NCBI RefSeq assembly: GCF_022819345.1
Contig: NZ_CP089288.1
Coordinates: 654,284 to 718,283 of the forward strand
Length of the DNA stretch: 64,000 nucleotides
Direction: 5' to 3'
Origin: Candidatus Nanosynbacter sp. HMT-352
GTDB taxonomy: Bacteria; Patescibacteriota; Saccharimonadia; Saccharimonadales; Saccharimonadaceae
Shown here: piece by piece, positions 53,738 to 61,820 of the stretch
How the letters are laid out: every line of letters starts with the position of its first letter
Numbering within the stretch: position 1 is the first letter of the stretch
The notes under the pieces: model-generated
What the model was told of the DNA's origin: nothing
The model's input: the letters and a program-made list of their open reading frames with translations, nothing else
Databases searched by the model: none
Position numbers and translations under genes: made by a program

Positions 53738-54118
53738 ATGGAAAATAGCATCGGCATCACAATACCAGATTTTATCACTCAAGCTTTTCCTTTACTTAAT
53801 GAAGCGACATATGTTCGTGAATTTGCTTCTTTCATCACGCTATATCCAGATGCAGTCTATTATCTATTTCAAACAACAGCTAGTCAATCGCTCATACTTG
53901 TAGCAATTGACTATCCTGACCCAACGGACGAGAGCCAACAAGTAAAGAAAATATCTGGTGGTTTTGAGTTTGAATTCACGCATCTCATCAAGCCATATGC
54001 CAATGACCAGCACCTCAGAATCTGTCCAAATGATGAAGTAGAAGAACTATTTTTCGTCTCAGACCCAAATGGTTGTTGTCACTATTATCTGGCAGCAGTC
54101 AAACAAAAGCTGAATTAG
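53738..54118 (+). CDS. Uncharacterised protein in accessory island
   Basis: 126 residues, mixed alpha/beta, mildly acidic, two adjacent cysteines (NGCCHYY) near the C-terminus, no membrane helix. Unrecognised. No good ribosome site is visible; a TACAAT lies 13 bases upstream. The open frame and even amino-acid composition support a gene, but expression is uncertain. Confidence 0.5.
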   Translation: MENSIGITIPDFITQAFPLLNEATYVREFASFITLYPDAVYYLFQTTASQSLILVAIDYPDPTDESQQVKKISGGFEFEFTHLIKPYANDQHLRICPNDEVEELFFVSDPNGCCHYYLAAVKQKLN

Positions 54119-54211
54119 TAGGTTTATGTTGACTGAATGTTTGTGAGTTCGGCATGGAAGTAACCTAGCTCGTTTAAGTGAATATTTTATCCTTTAGCTG
54201 ACAACTATGCT

Positions 54212-54247
54212 AATTTATAGCCTAAGATAGTTAAAACGCTATAAATT
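54212..54247. repeat. Perfect 10-bp inverted repeat between convergent genes
   Basis: AATTTATAGC (54212-54221) and GCTATAAATT (54238-54247) around 16 bases, just past the 3' ends of the 53738 gene and of the minus-strand island operon. It may act as a bidirectional transcription end; no T-run follows. Confidence 0.55.
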
Positions 54248-54261
54248 GATGGGCTGTACAT

Positions 54262-54723
54262 CTAGAATCTTTTTAAATATTTTTCTATAAATGACCTATG
54301 TTCATTTATCATACTTAATCTACATATATCATCTGTCTTACAAAGATGATATATAGAGGTATTCTTCGCTATAGTCTTTTCAAGACAAATATTATATATT
54401 ATAGCTAATTCCTTGCCTCTATCAGTGTCGACTAGTTCTATTCCTGCTAACCTCATTGTATAGTCTTTAAGTTTCATGTCAGCCATTATATTATCAGCAA
54501 TGTCAGGTACACTGCCGTTAAAATTAGCTGATATAATCCTGCCTGGTATACAATATTGTCCAGGCCAATATTTATCTGTCTGTGATCTTTTTTTAAGTAT
54601 GATTACACTGCTATTATTGTCCGTGATCAGCAGCTCAACTACGGGAATAACTGTTAGTCTAGCTATTTGATAAAACAGTTGTTCTGGTATTTTTCCAGGT
54701 GTTATATTATCTAAAGAAAACAT
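54262..54723 (-). CDS. Divergent Nudix-fold protein lacking the Nudix box
   Basis: 153 residues from the ATG at 54723, which lies four bases after the stop of the GT2 gene with a TAAGG site; the frame extends upstream but that part overlaps the GT2 gene. VVELLITDNNSSVIILKKRS, then YWPGQYCIPGRII, resembles the first strands and GG/GR turn of Nudix hydrolases. The catalytic REUxEExGU helix is not present: the equivalent reads PDIADNIMADMKL. It is probably a ligand-binding or inactive relative. It is the last gene of the island operon. Confidence 0.6.
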   Translation of the reverse strand: MFSLDNITPGKIPEQLFYQIARLTVIPVVELLITDNNSSVIILKKRSQTDKYWPGQYCIPGRIISANFNGSVPDIADNIMADMKLKDYTMRLAGIELVDTDRGKELAIIYNICLEKTIAKNTSIYHLCKTDDICRLSMINEHRSFIEKYLKRF

Positions 54724-54727
54724 CACC

Positions 54728-55717
54728 TTAGCCTCTGCCCGTATGACTGTGCTTTGTTGAAACCTGTTGAATCCATACCCCATTATCATCCAAAAGACGT
54801 CTAGATTCATTTCTTCCTGAGCGAACCTTTTGTAGAACCTTTTTATATGTAGGTAGAAATGAATCAAAGTCTATACCCTTAGACATAGCCAACTCTCTCC
54901 ATTCTCTATCTATCCATTCCTCTGGATATTTATCATTAGTCCATTTCCTTATCATAGGTATGTACTCTGAAAGCTCTGGAAACGCCTCGGCTAAATCTTT
55001 GTGAGCAAATTGATAACGCCATTGCTGGCGATAATAGTCTTCCCAATTCTGAGGTGGAATAAACCGAGCCATATAGTTTTTAGTTACTCTAATCGTCTTA
55101 AAGCCGTAATCTCTCGCAATAATAGCTGTTAGCCAATTGTCTTCATGTACTCTAGCTCCAGCTGGAAAGCGTAGAGTAGACCCATCTATAATAAGATCTT
55201 TGGACCAACCTAAATATGCTCCATGAAGCCAATATTTCTCAGGAAATGAATGTCTCCTTAAAGCGTTCAGTCGTATAACTAGCGCCAGGTCTTCATCTTT
55301 TGGCAGCGTGCCTTCAATTGGGCAATGATGCATACTTACTACTGTTGTATTAGGATGCTTTAGCGCGTCTACAGTCCATGCTATAGATCCAGGATCCATA
55401 ATTAGATCACCGTCTATTAGTATCAAAGTATCACCTTTTGAAGCATCGATGCCCTCGTTTACCGCAAACATTTTACCAGGTGTATCACAGTAAACTATTT
55501 TTGTCTGCACAAGCTCTTCGTCTACAAAATCTCTATTTGAAAATATTCTATCTACGACTATATCGGTAGTTCCTCTACAACAATTGGCGATCACTATAAT
55601 TTCTGAACATATTCCATAACGAACTATGTCATCTTTAACTGAATAGAGAGTGTTTTTAACGCACTCTGACTCATTTTTTGTGACTGGTATTAGTATAGAT
55701 ACTTTTGGATTACTCAT
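54728..55717 (-). CDS. Family 2 glycosyltransferase (island)
   Basis: 329 residues, GT-A fold. VSILIPVTKNESECVKNTL near 5, SKGDTLILIDGDLIMDPGSI near 88-107 with the DxD-like DGD, and a C-terminal acceptor half ending with HTGRG. No membrane helix, so cytoplasmic. It uses a nucleotide-activated donor; donor and acceptor are unknown. The start overlaps the nucleotidyltransferase-like gene by eight bases. The region is AT-rich with many ATA and AGA codons, unlike the housekeeping genes. Confidence 0.85.
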   Translation of the reverse strand: MSNPKVSILIPVTKNESECVKNTLYSVKDDIVRYGICSEIIVIANCCRGTTDIVVDRIFSNRDFVDEELVQTKIVYCDTPGKMFAVNEGIDASKGDTLILIDGDLIMDPGSIAWTVDALKHPNTTVVSMHHCPIEGTLPKDEDLALVIRLNALRRHSFPEKYWLHGAYLGWSKDLIIDGSTLRFPAGARVHEDNWLTAIIARDYGFKTIRVTKNYMARFIPPQNWEDYYRQQWRYQFAHKDLAEAFPELSEYIPMIRKWTNDKYPEEWIDREWRELAMSKGIDFDSFLPTYKKVLQKVRSGRNESRRLLDDNGVWIQQVSTKHSHTGRG

Positions 55718-56426
55718 CTTTTTTACCTCCTCTGATTCTGCGTATTATTGCGGAAGTACTAATCTGACCACATAGTACTCTGTCTGTGATAGCGCCGTCT
55801 TCCTCGTTGATAATATAAAATTCTCTATCAGAATACCTATCTAATGAAGCTTGTTTATTATCTTTTACAACGGTTAAATCTACGCCCGTGGAAGCCACAC
55901 TATACTCTTTGCTTTCATGAAGACATTCGCCCTCTTCGCAGAAATTACACGCTTGTGGTCCATGCCTAGTAATAAAATCTACCAAATTTCGCGTGCAGCC
56001 GAATGCTTGAAATGACAACATTAAAGCTCTTGTATCCCAATCCAGCACAGGCCTTACCGCTCCCCCTGACGACTCTTTCATGGACTTATTTTCTTGCAGT
56101 GCACTATTGGTATCTAAGGATACTAATAGCTTTATATCTCTTGATCCAGCAGCAGTATATAAATCTTCTACTGATTCATATGGATCCTGGCCTAAAGCCT
56201 CTAGCATATATATTGCTCCTACAAGTCTAGCTTGTATTAAGCCTCTTACATGGTTTACGCTTAATATGTCATAAGCCCCAGAATTTCCAACAACAAAACT
56301 GCCGTCAGATCGCCATTCTGATACTACAGCTTGAGCCTCATCCGCAACACATAGTTGGTCACTAGCTATTCTATGTTGGGTTGTAGAGCTAATAAATCGG
56401 CTAGTAGTTTCACTGCTAATCTTCAT
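55710..56426 (-). CDS. Nucleotidyltransferase-like protein B with altered HxGH motif and Cys/His insert
   Basis: 238 residues of the cytidylyltransferase/RfaE2-like HIGH superfamily. The first signature is at residues 50-63: GAYDILSVNHVRGL, where the usual HxGH is SVNH. The second signature, QISTSAIIRRI near the C-terminus, is normal. Between them an insert HG-x3-CN-x5-EC-x-H (about 144-159) has a CxxC-CxH-like spacing that could bind a metal. The neighbouring gene A shares both oddities. The natural reaction would be activation of a small phosphorylated molecule with a nucleotide, to feed the adjacent glycosyltransferases (inference). Confidence 0.75.
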   Translation of the reverse strand: MKISSETTSRFISSTTQHRIASDQLCVADEAQAVVSEWRSDGSFVVGNSGAYDILSVNHVRGLIQARLVGAIYMLEALGQDPYESVEDLYTAAGSRDIKLLVSLDTNSALQENKSMKESSGGAVRPVLDWDTRALMLSFQAFGCTRNLVDFITRHGPQACNFCEEGECLHESKEYSVASTGVDLTVVKDNKQASLDRYSDREFYIINEEDGAITDRVLCGQISTSAIIRRIRGGKKDE

Positions 56427-57070
56427 GAAGAATTTTCCTTATAATTGCTGATGTGCTTATAGGACATTTAAGCAACGCATCTTCTATCTGTAAATCTTTT
56501 TCGCTAATAATATTTACGGAATTATCTGCTATAGCATCACTTTTGTAAAGTTTCTGAATAGTATCATGGCTAGTACTCGTTACAACTATTATATCAGGTT
56601 TAATAGCCTCGGCTATATAGACATTATCATCATGCGGACACTCAATACCGTTACAGGTATCGCGACCGTGCTGCAGTATAGCGTCAACCAACGGGCGATC
56701 TCTCATGTATGCTTGCTTTGCAATCATTAAAGCCCTATTTTCCCAACTTAATATTGGTTTACTGATGCCTCCTTTATCTTTTTTTGAATCCTTTGTTCTT
56801 CATTACTCTTTTGTCAGTGTCCATAGAAACTATTAATTTACACTTGCTTCCACCCAGAGATTTGTAATGATGAAGCGCAAGGAGATGATTTATTGTAAAT
56901 ATATCAAATACTCCAGCAGTAAATACTATCTTATATCCATTACTACGCCACGTGGATACGAGATCTTTTATACGATCTATATTACAGAGTTTATTATCCG
57001 ATTTAATTATTACACCCTGGGTATCTTGCATAAATTCTTCAAATATAGCTTTTAATTCATCACTTTTCAT
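56416..57070 (-). pseudogene. Nucleotidyltransferase-like gene A, broken or slippage-controlled at A7
   Basis: Two frames together match gene B. The first (57070-56774) encodes residues 1-98 with GVFDIFTINHLLAL at 53-66 and stops shortly after a run of seven A (56780-56786, T on the plus strand). The second frame (to 56416) continues with KPILSWENRALM, the insert HG-x3-CN-x2-EC-x-H and ISTSAIIRKI. Six instead of seven A would join them into one protein of about 217 residues. The rest is intact, so this is either a recent mutation, a phase-variable site or a slippage site. Confidence 0.75.
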
Positions 57071-57088
57071 TGCTTATAGAATATCACA

Positions 57089-57117
57089 TTGACCAGATAT
57101 TGTCTCTCTATTACAAT
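57089..57117 (+). promoter_or_regulatory. Promoter of the island Nudix gene
   Basis: TTGACC (57089-57094), 17-base spacer, TACAAT (57112-57117), six bases to the ATG: a leaderless promoter. The divergent gene A has TATTCT seven bases before its own ATG in the same 53-base gap. Confidence 0.65.
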
Positions 57118-57123
57118 TGAAAT

Positions 57124-57543
57124 ATGGTTAAAGTAGTATCAAAAGCGCTTATTAAAGATAAAATTGGCAAATATCTACTGCTCTACAGGGGAGATACACA
57201 CCCTAATTTCCCTGGACACCTTGATCTTCCTGGAGGAGAAGTAGAATCTGAAGAAACCTCCAGGATGGCGACCGCGCGAGAAGTACAGGAAGAAACTGGC
57301 ATATGTATATATCCAAATGATTTAAAAAAGCTATTTGTTAAGCAGTACAAAAACACAAAACATGTACTTTTTGAGATAGTCATAGATAAGACTGAGGCTG
57401 ACATTTCTGTTAAATTGAGCTGGGAACATAAAAAATACCGTTGGATGACGTTATCGGAATTATTAGATGCTAATATTCCAGAGAACGCAGATCCTTATTA
57501 TATAGATGTTATTGATTATTTAAAGCATTTATCCGAGACTTGA
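57124..57543 (+). CDS. Nudix hydrolase (complete Nudix box)
   Basis: 139 residues. The Nudix box is complete around residues 39-62: G followed by five residues, Glu, seven residues, then REVQEETGI. It hydrolyses a nucleoside diphosphate linked to another group. In this island it may remove or salvage a nucleotide-activated intermediate (inference). Leaderless start. Its 3' end overlaps the convergent GT2 gene by 35 bases. Confidence 0.9.
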   Translation: MVKVVSKALIKDKIGKYLLLYRGDTHPNFPGHLDLPGGEVESEETSRMATAREVQEETGICIYPNDLKKLFVKQYKNTKHVLFEIVIDKTEADISVKLSWEHKKYRWMTLSELLDANIPENADPYYIDVIDYLKHLSET

Positions 57544-58357
57544 TCTGTCCGACATATTTCCCCATATTATGCGCAGACTTCGCACGCTCTTTTTTTACTA
57601 AGATAAATCTTCCCAACATTCTTACTACTCCTATAGTAAGCCTTATGATATCCTCTTGATCTCCTCTAATTTCTGGATATATCTGGGCTATAGCATAATT
57701 ACCCTCGCCATAGTAGACTCCTTGAATATAATTATCCCGCCAAGTCTCCCTAAATCGGTAATTTAAAATAGCATTTTTTACTAGACTAAGCTCGTATCCA
57801 CAGTAGTGAGCTCTCACGCAAAACTCAACATCATTTGTTGAATAGTTAAATTCCTCATTAAACATACCCAGATCGTAAACCATATCTCTTGTTACGCCTA
57901 TAGATCCTCCAGCTGCTATTTTTATTAAAAACTGACCAATCTTTTGATCTCTAGGCGCATATCTGGGCAGAACATCAATTGATGAGTTCAGTAAATTGGC
58001 ATTCATACATGCAGCCACAAAAGAATGGTCATCTAGTGCGCTGGACATCTCAGAGACGTAACAGCTATTTACTGTATCGTCTTGATCTAAGAATAGTAGC
58101 TTTTTTGCATCCGCACTATGAATTATGCCCTTATTTAGAGCATGAGCCTTACCAGGTTTATCGCTAGAATCTACTATATCAATATCGTAATTTAGACTGC
58201 CTGAAATACTTTTCACGATATCTATAGTGTCATCATGAGATCCGTTATCAGATATAATCACGCGGAAATCGTGATTATCTTGAGAATTCAAAGACTGAAG
58301 CATATCAGGTAAGTATCTTGCCCCATTAAACGTAGGTATTATTATTTCAGTATTCAT
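57509..58357 (-). CDS. Family 2 glycosyltransferase (rhamnosyltransferase-like), island
   Basis: 282 residues. TEIIIPTFNGARYLPDMLQSL at 3-23, VIISDNGSHDDT near 33 and LFLDQDDTV near 88-96 (DQDD as the metal-binding motif) followed by the aromatic/acid acceptor region FNYSTNDVEFCVRAHYCGY. No membrane helix. Typical of enzymes adding deoxyhexoses to surface polysaccharide; specificity unknown. A TATATT box lies eight bases before the ATG inside a perfect inverted repeat. Confidence 0.88.
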   Translation of the reverse strand: MNTEIIIPTFNGARYLPDMLQSLNSQDNHDFRVIISDNGSHDDTIDIVKSISGSLNYDIDIVDSSDKPGKAHALNKGIIHSADAKKLLFLDQDDTVNSCYVSEMSSALDDHSFVAACMNANLLNSSIDVLPRYAPRDQKIGQFLIKIAAGGSIGVTRDMVYDLGMFNEEFNYSTNDVEFCVRAHYCGYELSLVKNAILNYRFRETWRDNYIQGVYYGEGNYAIAQIYPEIRGDQEDIIRLTIGVVRMLGRFILVKKERAKSAHNMGKYVGQIKSRINALNNQ

Positions 58358-58361
58358 CTAC

Positions 58362-58394
58362 TTGCAATATAAAACAAGTTTTCTTATATTGCAA
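58362..58394 (-). promoter_or_regulatory. Inverted repeat spanning the -35 to -10 of the GT2 gene
   Basis: TTGCAATATAA (58362-58372) and TTATATTGCAA (58384-58394) are perfect complements. On the minus strand TTGCAA serves as -35, then 17 bases, then TATATT as -10, so a repressor bound here would block the promoter. Confidence 0.55.
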
Positions 58395-58495
58395 ATAAGG
58401 CTCTTGATTTCACCTTAACTATATAACGTGAGTATAAAATTTATTATTACATTATTTCACTCTAAATAAAATCAGGAGAACGGAAGCCTTCTACT

Positions 58496-58617
58496 CCCGC
58501 CCATTACTACAAGATCTCCTAGATATCCGCAGTTTTTGATGATACCCCATCTCGCACCTCAAGAGTCACTCATTGCTTTTGGGCGGGTTTATGATCCTAT
58601 TGTTTGACGTTGAGGTG
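58496..58617. repeat. Interleaved inverted repeats, candidate structured RNA
   Basis: CCCGCCCA (58496-58503) with TGGGCGGG (58580-58587), and CACCTCAA (58555-58562) with TTGAGGTG (58610-58617). The order is A-B-A'-B', a pseudoknot layout. Direction of transcription is not clear. Confidence 0.45.
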
Positions 58618-58670
58618 TCTTATGTTTTTACTATATAACCCCTCAACACCACAAATCTGTCAACCGTTTC

Positions 58671-58800
58671 AATCGCATTCGGACGCTTTTCGCGCTCAAC
58701 AACTCGCACAATGTGCGCTATATCAGCTCATCAGCTGGCGGCAACTCAAAATTAATCAATTGTTTTATAAGATTTAGACTAACTTCCATACTGATATAAT
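58671..58800 (-). pseudogene. Decayed copy of the pheT 5' end (remnant 2)
   Basis: Aligns well to 52922-52970 and, after a gap of about 70 bases, to 53042-53118, including CTCAACAACTCGCACAATG and GGCGGCAACTCAAAATTAAT. It ends at the shared CTGATATAAT, which here is the leaderless promoter of the M16-like gene. Confidence 0.85.
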
Positions 58801-58806
58801 AAACTC

Positions 58807-59706
58807 ATGATCCACAACTTATATTCAGCATATTCTTTACCAGCGAACCACGACACGTGCCACCTGTTTGAGCATTTGATCATTAGGCGATTCTTAAAGA
58901 AAACGGAAAAAGCTGGCGGCAACCGAGCTTTCGTTGGAGAGTTGGATGGCACGACTAGCGAATCAAGCGTATTTTTTACGTCCGCACTATTCACAAGTGA
59001 GTCTAACACATTATTTGAAGAAATCATCAACGATATTACACCTTTTGAAGAGTCTCTTATTCGACAGTCCATCGCACACATAGAAGCCGAGATGCAATCC
59101 AATATTGATATAACAGACATGACGCTACTACAAGAACAGCTCGCTCTTTGTCAAAAATATTTTATCGATAGTCAAAAAACCACTCCCAGCAATTCACGCC
59201 CAAAATCTAAGATTTCTCCTCTTAAAATCAACCATAGTCCGAAGGATTTTACAGACGTTAAGATTGATATAGAAATTGCTGATGCCAGCGATGAATTGAC
59301 TGCCGCATTTTTCTGCACATACCCAATACTTTTAGATCTAGTGCGCGACATTTGTTTCGATAAAATCTCATCCTACCCGTCCAGCCCTGGAAAGTTTATA
59401 GCGTACTATGACGGCAATTACACCAGCCAAACCTACACCGTAAAAAATACAGACCTTGCTCGACTGAGCTCAAGTGAAACTATACAGACATATTTACAAA
59501 ACTTTGATATATCTTCGCACGCAACCGACCTAAAAAACCTTGCCGAAGCTTTCACGTCTGACCCATTTTATATTTCAGTGCCCATATATTTTTATCAACA
59601 AACCGCCACGCCACTATCCAGAAATGACCTAGCGAAAACTATAAACGTCGCAAACATGAACGCAATCTTAAAACAAATAAAGGCGACGATAGTCCTGGAT
59701 TATTAG
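58807..59706 (+). CDS. Short M16-like (inverzincin) protein
   Basis: 299 residues. His19-Leu-Phe-Glu22-His23 forms the inverted zinc motif HxxEH of M16 peptidases, and an acidic helix EESLIRQSIAHIEAEM about 70-85 residues later could supply the third ligand. Full M16 proteins are 400 or more residues, so this is roughly one M16 half with a divergent second part. No signal peptide. Leaderless TG-A-TATAAT (58795-58800), six bases, ATG. Its 5' end is duplicated at 53632. Confidence 0.7.
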   Translation: MIHNLYSAYSLPANHDTCHLFEHLIIRRFLKKTEKAGGNRAFVGELDGTTSESSVFFTSALFTSESNTLFEEIINDITPFEESLIRQSIAHIEAEMQSNIDITDMTLLQEQLALCQKYFIDSQKTTPSNSRPKSKISPLKINHSPKDFTDVKIDIEIADASDELTAAFFCTYPILLDLVRDICFDKISSYPSSPGKFIAYYDGNYTSQTYTVKNTDLARLSSSETIQTYLQNFDISSHATDLKNLAEAFTSDPFYISVPIYFYQQTATPLSRNDLAKTINVANMNAILKQIKATIVLDY

Positions 59707-59773
59707 CTCTAGCCGATTTTCTAACAGAGAAAAGATTCTGAAGAGGAAATATTTACGCCGCCAATACGCAAGC

Positions 59774-60115
59774 TTACCGACAAACCTTAAACTCAATACC
59801 AATCACGCCATAGATCTTTTGGTCTTCAATAGAATAAAATTCAGAAATTTGATTTTCTAACCATTCGACATTATCACCACCGAACTTTCGCGGATTATTG
59901 TGAGAAAATAAGTCACGAAATGTCGCGTATCTCAGCAAACCAACAACCTCAGCGGTAACAGTTTGCTCGGAATTATCTCTATTTGTAAAAATAATCTGAT
60001 CCCCGATCTGGATTTTTTGTCGCTTGGTATCGTATAGTCGCGACTCGATAGTCTTATTGCCAGAAATAATAGCATTAAACGGCTCAGTCGCCAATTTTAA
60101 TTGGTGTGTGGTCAT
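59774..60115 (-). CDS. ASCH-domain protein
   Basis: 113 residues from the ATG at 60115 (MTTHQLKLATEPFNAI). The pattern ISGNKTIESRLYDTKRQKIQIGDQIIFTN is characteristic of ASCH domains (RNA-binding/coactivator-like, PUA-related). An AGAAAGG lies 12 bases before the ATG. An in-frame upstream ATG exists (60169) but the added residues do not resemble the family. The role is probably RNA-related; unproven. Confidence 0.82.
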   Translation of the reverse strand: MTTHQLKLATEPFNAIISGNKTIESRLYDTKRQKIQIGDQIIFTNRDNSEQTVTAEVVGLLRYATFRDLFSHNNPRKFGGDNVEWLENQISEFYSIEDQKIYGVIGIEFKVCR

Positions 60116-60200
60116 AAAATCATTTACCTTTCTTGCTATAATTAAACCATCATATAAATAAGTATTCAAATATCTACATTTCCATAAGAAAGGCTATCAA

Positions 60201-60767
60201 ATGACCAAAAAATTACTAGAAATCGAGCGCAAGCGCCAGATAACGGGCAATATTGAAGAGCTAATCGGGCGGTTGCAAAACATCGGTTTTGAACTAAAGA
60301 GTAATCTCCGCGAAATTGATACGTATTATTCTCGTCCTGATATCGACTTTATGCAGACGGTTGAATGCTTGCGGATTCGCCAGCGCGATAGTTTTGCTGA
60401 GGTAACTTATAAGCCAGCAACGACTGCTGCGACACATACGGAAAATAATGTAATCATTAAGCCCGAGACAAACCTGCCAATTCAGCCCGAAGATGCGGCA
60501 ACCGCCAAGCAGCTACTGGCAAACCTCGGTATGGTGCAACTGGCCGAGGTCAACAAATACCGTCGCTCGTTTCAGTCCTCTGATTTTCCGCAAGCAACGG
60601 TAACTATCGACGAAATCAAAGACGCCGGAACTTTCGTAGAAGTTGAGGTTTTGTCAGATAATGAGACTAGTGCACTGATGATGATTAGTAACATTGAAAC
60701 CAAACTCGGTCTGAATTTAATGGAAATTGTGACGCGACCTTATCGGGATATTTGTATGGGCTATTAA
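60201..60767 (+). CDS. CYTH-domain protein (class IV adenylate cyclase/triphosphatase fold)
   Basis: 188 residues. The EIERKR motif near residues 7-12 is the ExExK tunnel signature of CYTH proteins, with VECLRIRQRD, ATVTIDEIKDAGTFVEVEV later providing the paired charged strands. Members hydrolyse triphosphate compounds or make cAMP; which applies here is open. AAGAAAGG precedes the ATG. Confidence 0.85.
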   Translation: MTKKLLEIERKRQITGNIEELIGRLQNIGFELKSNLREIDTYYSRPDIDFMQTVECLRIRQRDSFAEVTYKPATTAATHTENNVIIKPETNLPIQPEDAATAKQLLANLGMVQLAEVNKYRRSFQSSDFPQATVTIDEIKDAGTFVEVEVLSDNETSALMMISNIETKLGLNLMEIVTRPYRDICMGY

Positions 60768-60819
60768 GAAGACCGTTACAAAACTTCACAACTCCACTCG
60801 CAACCAATATAATACATCC

Positions 60820-61815
60820 ATGGACACTTCACAAAAAAATCGCATCATAAAAATTACTATTTGGGCAGTCTGCTCAATTATCATTATAACCGCCTTATTA
60901 GCCGCCGCAGCTTTCTTTTGGCCAGCAGCATCCAAGCAATTGCAATCTTCAAGCTCTGAAAAATTGAGCTACAACGACGCCATCGCCGCTGCAAATCGTA
61001 CTGTTAGTGAAGACACTTCAAATACCGACGTTAGACCAGAATGCCGATCGATTATTAAAACCCACGGCAAAAGAACCACCAAAGCCGTTATGATGATTCA
61101 TGGCGTAAGCGCATGCCCACAACAATTCGCAGACTTGGGCAATACCTTTTTCAATGCCGGCTATAACGTCTATATTCCCCGCGTTCCCAGCCACGGCCTG
61201 ACGGACAACAAACGACACGGAGAAATCACCATTCCAGCAATGGCGCAATTTATGAACTCCAGCACCAGCATAATTAGCGGTTTGGGCGATGAAACGGGAG
61301 TTGTCGGACTTTCCGGTGGCGCAAATATGGCGACCTGGATTACTCAGTACAACAGCCAAACCATATCACGAGCACTGCTTCTGTCACCTTTTTATCAGCC
61401 TTCAGCGTCGGAAACTCCTTCCTGGAAAATTCCGCTTTTACGAAATCTTTACGGACGCAATATTCTTCCAGATTCGTTCACGGGTAGCAATTTGTCATAT
61501 CGTGCTCTTGGAAAATATATAATAATCGCCAAAAACTATAAATCCGACCTAAAAGCTCCAGGGCTAAAATATGTCGGGGTTGTAACGAGCGAAAACGACA
61601 CCGCAATTGATAAAAATCTCGCGGTCAACATACCTAAGCAAATGGCTGCAGCTTCTGGCGCCAAATTCCAATATTATTCAATTCCGGCTTCATTTGGCAT
61701 CGGTCACGACATTGTAGCCTTAAACCAAGACGAGGTTAAAAAGCACGCCGACAAATTATATCCGTTCTATCTGAACATGTATGAAGGAAAAGACGTAAAA
61801 TTAGAGGCGAACTAG
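60820..61815 (+). CDS. Membrane-anchored alpha/beta hydrolase (lipase/esterase-like)
   Basis: 331 residues. An N-terminal membrane helix (about 9-32) places the enzyme outside. MMIHGVSACPQQF near 91-103 gives the oxyanion HG, GLSGGANM near 164 the nucleophile Ser, SENDTAID near 249 a candidate Asp, and GIGHDIV near 289 the His. The triad therefore appears complete. It probably acts on host or environmental acyl esters (inference). Leaderless: TATAAT 60808-60813, six bases, ATG. Confidence 0.85.
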   Translation: MDTSQKNRIIKITIWAVCSIIIITALLAAAAFFWPAASKQLQSSSSEKLSYNDAIAAANRTVSEDTSNTDVRPECRSIIKTHGKRTTKAVMMIHGVSACPQQFADLGNTFFNAGYNVYIPRVPSHGLTDNKRHGEITIPAMAQFMNSSTSIISGLGDETGVVGLSGGANMATWITQYNSQTISRALLLSPFYQPSASETPSWKIPLLRNLYGRNILPDSFTGSNLSYRALGKYIIIAKNYKSDLKAPGLKYVGVVTSENDTAIDKNLAVNIPKQMAAASGAKFQYYSIPASFGIGHDIVALNQDEVKKHADKLYPFYLNMYEGKDVKLEAN

Positions 61816-61820
61816 CTATC

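Larger units (their letters stand above)
58358..58806. other. 449-bp gene-free stretch: operator-like repeat, possible RNA, pheT remnant
   Basis: Left part: an 11-bp inverted repeat over the GT2 promoter (58362-58394). Middle: an interleaved pair of 8-bp inverted repeats (58496-58617) that could fold as a pseudoknotted RNA. Right part: a decayed pheT 5' end (58671-58800). No open frame of note is present. Confidence 0.65.

Noticed and set aside
54724-54867. Longer start for the Nudix-like gene
   Set aside because: The added residues overlap the GT2 C-terminus and lack similarity; the ATG at 54723 follows the GT2 stop by four bases.
56774-56792. Classic programmed -1 frameshift at A-AAA-AAG
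   Set aside because: Restoring the downstream frame needs skipping one base (+1), not -1, and no stimulatory stem is evident nearby; slippage or mutation is more likely.
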